Of a DNA stretch of 64,000 bases, positions 22,801 through 31,800 are shown in pieces. The position numbers were made by a program, and so were the translations under genes. Source of the stretch: Anthonomus grandis grandis. Taxonomy: Eukaryota > Arthropoda > Insecta > Coleoptera > Curculionidae. Below the pieces are notes generated by a model. It saw nothing but the letters and a program-made list of their open reading frames with translations. It was not told the DNA's origin and did no database searches. The number at the start of each line of letters is the position of its first letter. The stretch's first letter is position 1. The stretch lies in assembly GCF_022605725.1 (NCBI RefSeq), contig NC_065548.1, forward strand, positions 7,349,644 through 7,413,643. Reading direction: 5' to 3'.

Positions 22801-25800
22801 ATCCTATCCAACATCGTTTATAGTTCAGTTCACAGGGATCTCCCCCGCAGTGGCGGCTTTTGGGGTAGAGCCACAGTGCCATGGCTCTACCTAATAAACG
22901 TTGAAAATAAAAAAAATTATTTATTTTTTAAATTTTACTTCAGTCCAAAAAAATATCTGTATATTAATATTTAATACCAATTATACAATTAAAACACTGG
23001 AACGCAGCCAGTGCAAGATTCCGCAAATTTCGCTAATGCGAAATCGAAGACGTAGTTGTCGCGCCAGGCCCCATATCGATGCGTGTTACATCGAATAATC
23101 ACAGCAAATGTCCTTGAAACAATGTGGTAAAGCTACGGCAAATTAAATAATTTTGGGCCGGGCTCTAAACCAATAGAATCTTTTCTAGCAAAACGTGCGT
23201 GATATTGTTTGTTTTGATTATTCATCGGGCGTTCGCGATTCCGTAGAGATGTTTTATTTTATTTGGCTGGCGTTTTCGGCTTTGTTGGCGTTTTTTATTT
23301 TTATTGAATATTAAAAACAATGAATAAAATTAGTTTTTTAAAAGCAAATCCATTTTCCACTTTATCATTGGAACAAAAAGTAGAAATAAAGGAGTTAGGG
23401 CGACCGTTGCCCGATTTAAATATAGAAAATTTTTTTTGAGTTATTAAAAACAATAAAATTACTTATTTGTGTACCTTACTGTAAATATGGAAAACTGTAT
23501 GTTGCCTGTGACCTGAAGTATTGACATTTCCACGTAGTTTTTGTAAGTTCATTTCGTTAAATTTCAAAATTTTTAAAATGTATATTTTTATCTACAAAAA
23601 AAAATAGAAAACTTATTGCGTTATAATTTTGATAATAAAATGTAATAATTTCGATCACTCGTTCGGTCATGATAAAATTAGATCAAGGTTTGGCCCTACC
23701 TCCCTGAACTGTCAGGAGCCGCCACTGTCTCCCCGTAATAACGGGGAAATCCCAGCCGAATCGCCTCGCCGGTGAATTTCTTGGAAAATATTGCGTTGCG
23801 TTCGGCTGTTGTAAACAGGCCGGTTAATCCGTCGACCGGTTAATGCGAAGCCGGTTAAGAGGAATTATACTGTAATTAATTTATTTGTACCATAAACCAA
23901 AAATTTATCAAATTGGTGGCTCTGGAATCCTGACTGACAAACCGGCCTCTAACTCAGAAAGTTTTTAAGGTACAACTAAGGTTCTTACATAAAATTATTG
24001 GGAAAGAAAAGCTCTTTCTTGGACAAAAACCCTTTTAAAAATATTCCAATTATTTCCTTAAAAATGTGTGCATAAGAGAATTTTCTAGCTAACCTTTTAA
24101 CATGGCAACGTTGCCCAAAAGATTCCAGTGTAGCCAATTTTCCGGATTTAGAGTGGTACAGTGGTGAGCAGCAGACAGGGCACACTCTAACAATCGACTC
24201 TTATCGTTTTTCTTTATGTGTACGCCAAACTGTAAGTAGCACGTTGCCAAGTCGTGCCACAAATAGGAATTTTCCTTGTTCAGACTCACAGATTTACAAT
24301 AGCACCTATGAAAACACAAATAATTTAATAGAATTAAGGTGAATCATAATGCACTTACTTTACAACGAACTCGAATAATTCCTCTTGTTCTAAAATGACG
24401 TCACCGGTCGAGAGGTCTGGGGTAAGTAAGGACCGCGATATCCGTAAGAATGAGTATTTTTCCGGCAACTTGGCAACTAGGAGGATGCTGTCCGCCAATA
24501 GTTTCCACAGACAGGAGAGTTCGCTACGTTGCAAGACTGCCCTAAAACAATCAAAAAACACCATATTTTTTCTTGAAACTTTAAGATGTAACTCAGGATG
24601 CTTACTGAGTAACTTTATTCACAGCAGACTGAGCATAATCCCTTGCAGTGCCCAGTCTTTGGTCCCTCAAACAGTCCTTGGCTTGACACAAACTCGTCTC
24701 GCTCAACCCTTTTAGGGCAGGAACATAATTCGGATGTTCTGTTAAAATATTTTCAAAGTCTTTTTGGGCATCCGGGTATTCACCTAATATCTTTAAAAAT
24801 GTATAAATTAAACGAATTTTAAAGATAATTTCACCTGAAAAGCACCTTTTTTATGTAGGCCACCTGTAGGGCCGCATAGAGAGAGTATTGCGACAAATCC
24901 GTAGATTTTTGGTAGCATTTTAGCGCGGACGTAAAGGCTCCTTTGGCGAAATACGCGTCAGCTAAAGATTCCCAACAGTGGCTATAAAAAATTGTAGAAC
25001 TCCCGTAATCGTTTATTAATAAAAAAAAAAATTCTTACACGTTTTCCGGCTCAATTCTCAACACCATCCTTAAATATTCCAGGGCTTTTACCGGGTCGCC
25101 TTGTTCCAAATAAGTCAAACCTAACTGAAGCCAGGCCCAGATTGTCGATTTATCCGCGTAACCTTGAGTCAAACTGGTTAGTAATGATAAGTTTGACTCC
25201 TAAAATTGGCAATTTTTTTAACTAATTTAAGGCTTATAAAGTAATTTTACCCAATTCTTTTGCTTTCTATATATTTTACTTAATTCACTTCCAGCTACTG
25301 AGCATGAAGAGTTGATTTTAAAGGCTTTTTCATAACAGCGCCTCGCCTTGTCCAACTGACCATCTCTAGAGTAATAATGCCCTAAATGGACGAACGGTTT
25401 ATAATTGTTTGGTTCACATTTGGCCGCCTGAAATATTTATTTATTTATTTTGGGGTCCGACTAATGAATCTCCCAAGACACAGAACCTTTGAAACGTTTT
25501 TTAAAAATCATCGTAATAATATCGTGAAAACGGGCAGTGTGTACTGAAAGATACAAAAGCATCTAAAGCAAATCCGGTGGTGGAAACGATTGGAGCACAA
25601 CGTGTAACATTTCAGCGTCTTGTGCAATGGCGGCCGGAAAAGATGTTGACGAGGTGATTTTTTTTTGAAACTTCGTTAATATTGAATTTTTTATTGTTCT
25701 GTATCTTGCGATATAAAGTTAATGCTTCCAGAAGCTAACTGTGATCTTTTATTGCGAAATATCTATTTTTTTTTCAATTTTGACCTTAGGTTTGTTTATT

Positions 25801-28800
25801 TGTATCTGAAAATATACATTGCCCATTAGAGGTACCTAAGTCTTTCGCGAACACAAATAATGTTAGTTATTTTTTTATTTATTCGTGTAGTTTGAGGGTG
25901 CGCTGATCTTATAATCTCATTATTGGCAAAGTCTTTTACAGATGCTGTTTAGTAAAAAGAGGTAATACATTTACAAGATTAATTTTTTTCAGTTTTTGAG
26001 CAGTCTCAATAACCAAAGAAACAGGGAAGTGGAATATGTTATGCTAATACCACTCAAAGACTGTTATGTTTCTGATTATAAAGTCAATAATAATGCAGGC
26101 ATTGCCGTTGTAAAATGGGCTGAGGCAAAGTGCGTTACCTTGGCCAGCTTGTATGTATCACAGACTCCTACTTTTCAAATAAAACGATACAGCAAAGAGA
26201 AGAAAAAGAAATTTGACGTGGAATGTCCACAAATTATAAAACAATACAATTCCAACATGGGTGGTGTAGACTTAGCTGACATGCTAATAGCTGACTCCTT
26301 ATAAAACACCTTATAAGTCTCGGCGTTAGTACCTTGGGATATTCGGAAAAACTTATTAACAATTAACAAAAAATATGTCATCACTGGTGACTTTAATGTT
26401 AAGTTTAATCTAAACCAGACACAGTCTAGGAGGGTTGTTGATTTGTTTTCTTGCTTTGGGCTTTATCCAGTTGCTAGAGGTGCTACGAGGGGTTCGAATT
26501 GTCTGGATAATATTTTTACAACTGTCTCCAGTTCCAATTTTAATGAATTGTGTTTCAATTTAAACAGAGCATCTCCGTTCGAGGTGACGCTGTTCGTATA
26601 TGTTACCGCCCTATAACAGATTGGGGGTTGTTAAATTTTTATAATGCGGTGGAGAACTTTGATTGGGACTTCATAGGCAATACTAGTGATGTTGATTTCT
26701 CTTTTAATTCTTTTGTTAAATCTCTGAGCGAGGCTTATTTAATGTGTTTTCCACTGAAGTCAAAATCAGCGAATACCGCTCAGCTGCTTCTAAGTGGTTT
26801 GATGAGTCTCTCAGGGAGATGAGAGAACGGCTCTGTTTCTTAAGACGGGCTAGTCAACAATACCCCAATTTGATATCAAGTGATACTATCCGCACCTACC
26901 GTATCAAATACCGGCTTGAAATTCAGACAAGGAGGAGAAAGGTCAATGACAACTTCATTAGCCAGTCAAGTAACCCTGTCCGGGCAATGTGGAGGGTAAT
27001 TACAGCTCCGAACCCTAGCGTAAAGGAATCGGAGCTGAGTGATATTAATGCCAGCCATTTTAATGAATCTTTCGTGAATGTTCCTGCCAAACTAAAAGAG
27101 ACTCTTCCTCTGCCTCCCAAAAATCCTTTAGCTTATTTGACTGGCCCTTGCGGACCCGGCTTTTCCTTTGCCGAAGTTACTTTCATCCAGGTCCGTCAGG
27201 TGATTGATGGCATGAAGAATAGTGCAAGCAATGATCCATATGATTTGAATATCAGACTCATAAAGACTATTAAGAATTTAATTATTGTTCCCCTGACCAA
27301 ACTAATCAACCTGGCTATCTTTGAGGGCACATTTCCATCCTGTCTTAAAGTTGCTAAGGTCATTCCTATTCACAAAAAAGGGTTCAAAAGTGGATGTTGA
27401 AAACTACCGTCCCATTTCTCTGGTGCCTATCATTGGAAAGATTTTTGAGTTTTTACTCAAGACTCAAATAGAGGAGTATTTTGAACAAAACTCTTTATTT
27501 TATGTGAACCAACATGGGTTTAGAAAGAAACACTCCACCACTGGTGCGGTCCAGAACCTGTGTGACGTGGTGCTTGACGGATTTGAAAGTGCTCTGTACT
27601 CCCAAGCCTCATTTTACGATTTTTCTAGGGCTTTTGATTGTGTGGAGCATAATATTCTTCTTCAAAAGCTCAACCACTACAAATTTTGTTCGAGAAGTCT
27701 GTCACTGCTACAGTCCTACTTGAGTGACCGAAGTCAGTTTGTTTGTTTTGGGAGATGTAGGTCTCAGAGTTTGTCGATTGAGCATGGAGTGCCTCAGGGA
27801 TCCGTTCTTGGGCCTATCCTGTTTCTTATATTTGTTAATGACCTACCAACTTGTCACCCTGATTGCACTTTCTATTTGTATGCTGATGATACTACATCTA
27901 CTAGGAGTTGTAGTAGTACTAATAGGAGTTGCGCAAACATTTCGCTCAAGGCTCAAGAATCTTGTTCTTAGTTTAGAGACTGGGCCGTTTCCAATAGATT
28001 GTGCTTAAATGAGTCCAAAACTCAAAATATAATTTTTTCCCTTCGGGACGTTGATTCCCAGCAACAATCTTTAGGTGTGTCTGTGGATTTTCTGGGTGTT
28101 AGATTGGATAGTGGTTTGACGTGGCAAGGTCACATAGATGAATTGTCAACCAAATTATCAAGGTGTGCTTTCCTGATTCGCAATTTGTCTGGGTCTGTCT
28201 CCGCAGGTACTCTCAGGACAGCTTACTTTGGATATTTTCACTCTCTAATGACGTATAACTTACTAAACTGGGGTCATTCAGCGCATATGCCCAGGATTTT
28301 TGCATTGCAACGTCGATGTCTGCGAGTGATTGCGCAGATTGGATACAGGGATTGTTGTAGGGTCCACTTCAGGCTTTTGAGAGTTCTCACCTTACCAAGC
28401 GCCTTCATACTTCTGTGCCTTGTATTCATTAGGGAAAACCTACCCAGGTTTGCGACTCATGCTAGCACTCACAGTCATGACACCAGAAATAGCGGCTCCT
28501 TGGTGGCACCATTTAGGAGACTCGAGCGTACCCGTAATGGCGTGTCTTATTATGGAATTAAGTTCTTTAATGTCCTGCCGGTCTCCGTTAAGGATTTGCC
28601 TCTTAATGCTTATAAGACAAAGGTAAAACATTTTTTAGTCACCAATGCTTTTTATTCATTTGAGGAATTCCTGAGCTCAAATTTCAGTGCTATTGCATAG
28701 GCTGGGTCTCTTGACTTTTAGTGTTAAGTGTTTTTAAGCATTACTTTTTAGGCTTATATGTGTTTTATTTTTGTTCTTAGGTAAAATGAATTTTACAGTT

Positions 28801-31800
28801 TAATACTTTTATTTGGAGTTATAGTTTTGACTGACTTGTGTAAAAACTTTATACTTTTTGGCATGAATAAATAAATAAATAAATAAATAAAATAAATAAC
28901 ATTTGTGTAAATAATACTTGGTTGTTGCATAAAAGAGACAGTGAAGCTCTTGGACGTTTGACATATGACCATTTGAAAGAATTCCGAGTAAGTTTGGCTT
29001 TATCGCTAGTAAAATCCGAGCAGAAGATGAAATTTCAAAAAGCTGATTTTGCAAATGATCAGCCATCAAAAAAGATCAAAGTCCAGTAACTGCAAGACCA
29101 ACTGTCGATATCCGATATGACCAAATTGGAAATTTTACACAGAAAAGAAGATGCAGACTATGTACCAATGGACAAACCACGGTTTTCTGTCAAAAGTGTA
29201 GTCTAAGATTATGTTTTGTGCAAGGAAAGAATCCGCGCAATTGTTTTTTAATATATCATGTTAAAGATATTGGAGGGGTCAATGTGTCCTATAGGATACA
29301 TAATTTTTCTCTGTACCTAGGCATGAAAAATTTAAAAAAATTGAATTTTTTGAAGCCTTTATGATATAAATAGAGAAAAAATATGAAGAGTACAGGGAAA
29401 AAACGTGCAAAGTCAGTATTTTATAAAAATTAAGATAATACGTTTATGTGTTTCCTTTCAAAGAATATTTTCATATAAGCAATTAATACCGGCAAGAAAC
29501 GCACTGTGTCGCTGGATATTTGCAGTTTTTAAATAACTATGCAGGGAAAGAACGTGCAATGTCATCGCGATACTAGATAAAAACGTGTTAAGTCAGGAAA
29601 AAACGTGTTGGGTTGAGAAAATTATATTGTTTTTTTAAGCTCGTAGGTCAGTCTGCCGATTATTTTAACTGAGTGAACATGGCGAGTGACACTAGTGGTG
29701 ACGAATTAGATAAAAAAATATGTGGACTATCTAAAAAACGTAAAATAACTGGTCGTATGTCCGATGTTTCAAAAAAAATACGCTTACAGAGTCATGAAGT
29801 AGGGCCAGTCTGTCATTGTAAGGGATTTCAGTGCTTTGAAAAAGTTTTACCTAATGAACGGGCTAAAATTATTAAACATTTTAATGAGTTAGGTTCTTGG
29901 GACGAACAAAGTGCCTATCTGTGTGGCCTTATTCTTCTAAGTCCTGTTTTCCAACGAAGAAATCGTCGCCCAGAAGAAGAAAGTCACTTCCGGCAGGCTA
30001 GTTACTTTTATAAGGTAAGAGTGCTACGTAATGAAGGAACAGTCGACGTTCCAGTATGCCTTAAAGCATTTTGTTCACTTCATGGAATTACACGAAGAAG
30101 AGTTCAGACTATTCACACTTCACTTCTAGTCAAAGGAGTTGCTCCTAAGGACAACAGGGGGAAACAATCCTATAAACATCGTGCACTTAAAGAAGATATA
30201 AAAAACTGTGTTATTTCTCATATTCGTTCGTTTAAGGGTAGGTCTAGTCATTATAGCAATAAAAAGTCAAAGAAAATTTACTTACCTGAAGATTTGAACA
30301 TTCGCAAAATGCACTCAATGTATAAATTAAAACATCCAGATAAATCTGTGTCTTACGAAACTTACAGAACTATTTTTTCGACTGATTTTAATATCAGTTT
30401 TGGATATCCCCGCTCTGACACCTGTTCCAAGTGCGATGAATTCAATGCTAGATTAAAGTCGCTAAATTTAAGGCTTACCCAAAACATCACTTTGGAAATA
30501 AAAGAGTTCCTAAATCGCAAAATAAGAAAGCTTACATTAGAGAAAGAACTTCATAAGAAAAAAACAGAAGCCTTTTATGCTAGGAAGAGACAAGCTCGAC
30601 TTCAAAGTAGGAAATCAATAGAGATAGAAGCGGTGGCCATGGACTACCAAAAAAACTTACCAGTCCCGAACATAACGACTAATGACGTCTATTATAAGCG
30701 TCAATTATCTTTTTATTCTTTTAACATCCATAGACTTTCGGATGCTGATTCAGTATTTTATACCTATTCAGAAGAAGTAGCTAAGAAGGGTTCTAATGAG
30801 GTATGTTCTTTTTTAGAAGATTATGTTACTCATAATCTTCCTAGTAGCGTTAAGATTTTAATAATTTTTTGCGACTCTTGTGGAGGACAAAATAAGAACT
30901 TTACAGTGGTTCGCTATTTGCACTACCTGGTCCACCAAAAAAAGAGGTTTCAAACTATCAAAGTTGTATTTCCGATTAGGGGCCACTCATTTATGGAGTG
31001 TGACAAGAATATGGGTATAATTAACTGCAAATCCAAGACCGAACTACCTTCAGACTGGGTTCGGGTTTTCAAGGAAGCTAGAGTTAAACCAACACCTTAT
31101 AAAATAGAAGAAGTTAACGACAGCCTTATAAGAGACTGGAGTGCATTTTTGTCTCCTTTGTATGTAAAGAAGTGTCCGTTTTTGAGTCGACCAATAAGAG
31201 AGTTGGAAGTCACTGTGAATCATCCAAGAATGATTCTTCATCGTGAAACCTATAATGGATCTTGGACTACTTCCATCATAACTAAACCAGTCTCCAAACT
31301 CATACGAGGCCCACCTTTATCTGAAAAGGAGTTTCACTATCCACCACGAGCTTATAATGGTAAGTTTGTTTTGTAATTCCTTTAAATAATAGTGTTTTTG
31401 TTAATAAAATATTTTTTTAGGTAAAATTCCTATTTCAAGAGAAAAATACAAAGATCTACAGCAACTGAAAAAATTTTGTGACGAGAGCACGATTTCCTTT
31501 TACGACAATCTTCCTGTACTACCCGCAAAGAAAATCCCTAAAATGAACAGAAGAGAAAAGCCCGTTAAAACAACAAAAAATAAGCGCTAAACACCAATAT
31601 AGTAAATACGGTAACATTTAAAACAAAGTGACTTTGCACGTTTTTTTCCTGTTTTTTTTTGTACTTTGGTTGGTTTTGTAATAAAATTTAAAAAACTAAT
31701 TGATATTTTTTAATTTCATTACATAATTTAAAAAGCTAGTATACGGTATAATAATTGTTTCCAAAATCAAAATTTTAAAAAAATTTATAGCGTATTTAAA

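Larger units (their letters stand above)
21270..23872 (-). mobile_element. Tigger/pogo element remnant, split by a hAT element
   Basis: Its upstream end is at 23872, where the minus strand reads CAGTATAATTCCTCTTAACC next to TA (23873-23874), as expected for a pogo-type terminal repeat. A hAT element (22848-23727) sits in its 5' untranslated region. I could not find the matching terminal repeat on the left, so that side is truncated or diverged and the 21270 border is approximate. Confidence 0.6.
25440..29250 (+). mobile_element. piggyBac element remnant split by a LINE
   Basis: A piggyBac transposase C-terminal half lies in two pieces, 25996-26350 and about 28900-29250, with a LINE between them. 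No N-terminal domain or TTAA-flanked ends were found, so the borders are approximate. It sits in SKI3/TTC37 intron 6. Confidence 0.7.
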
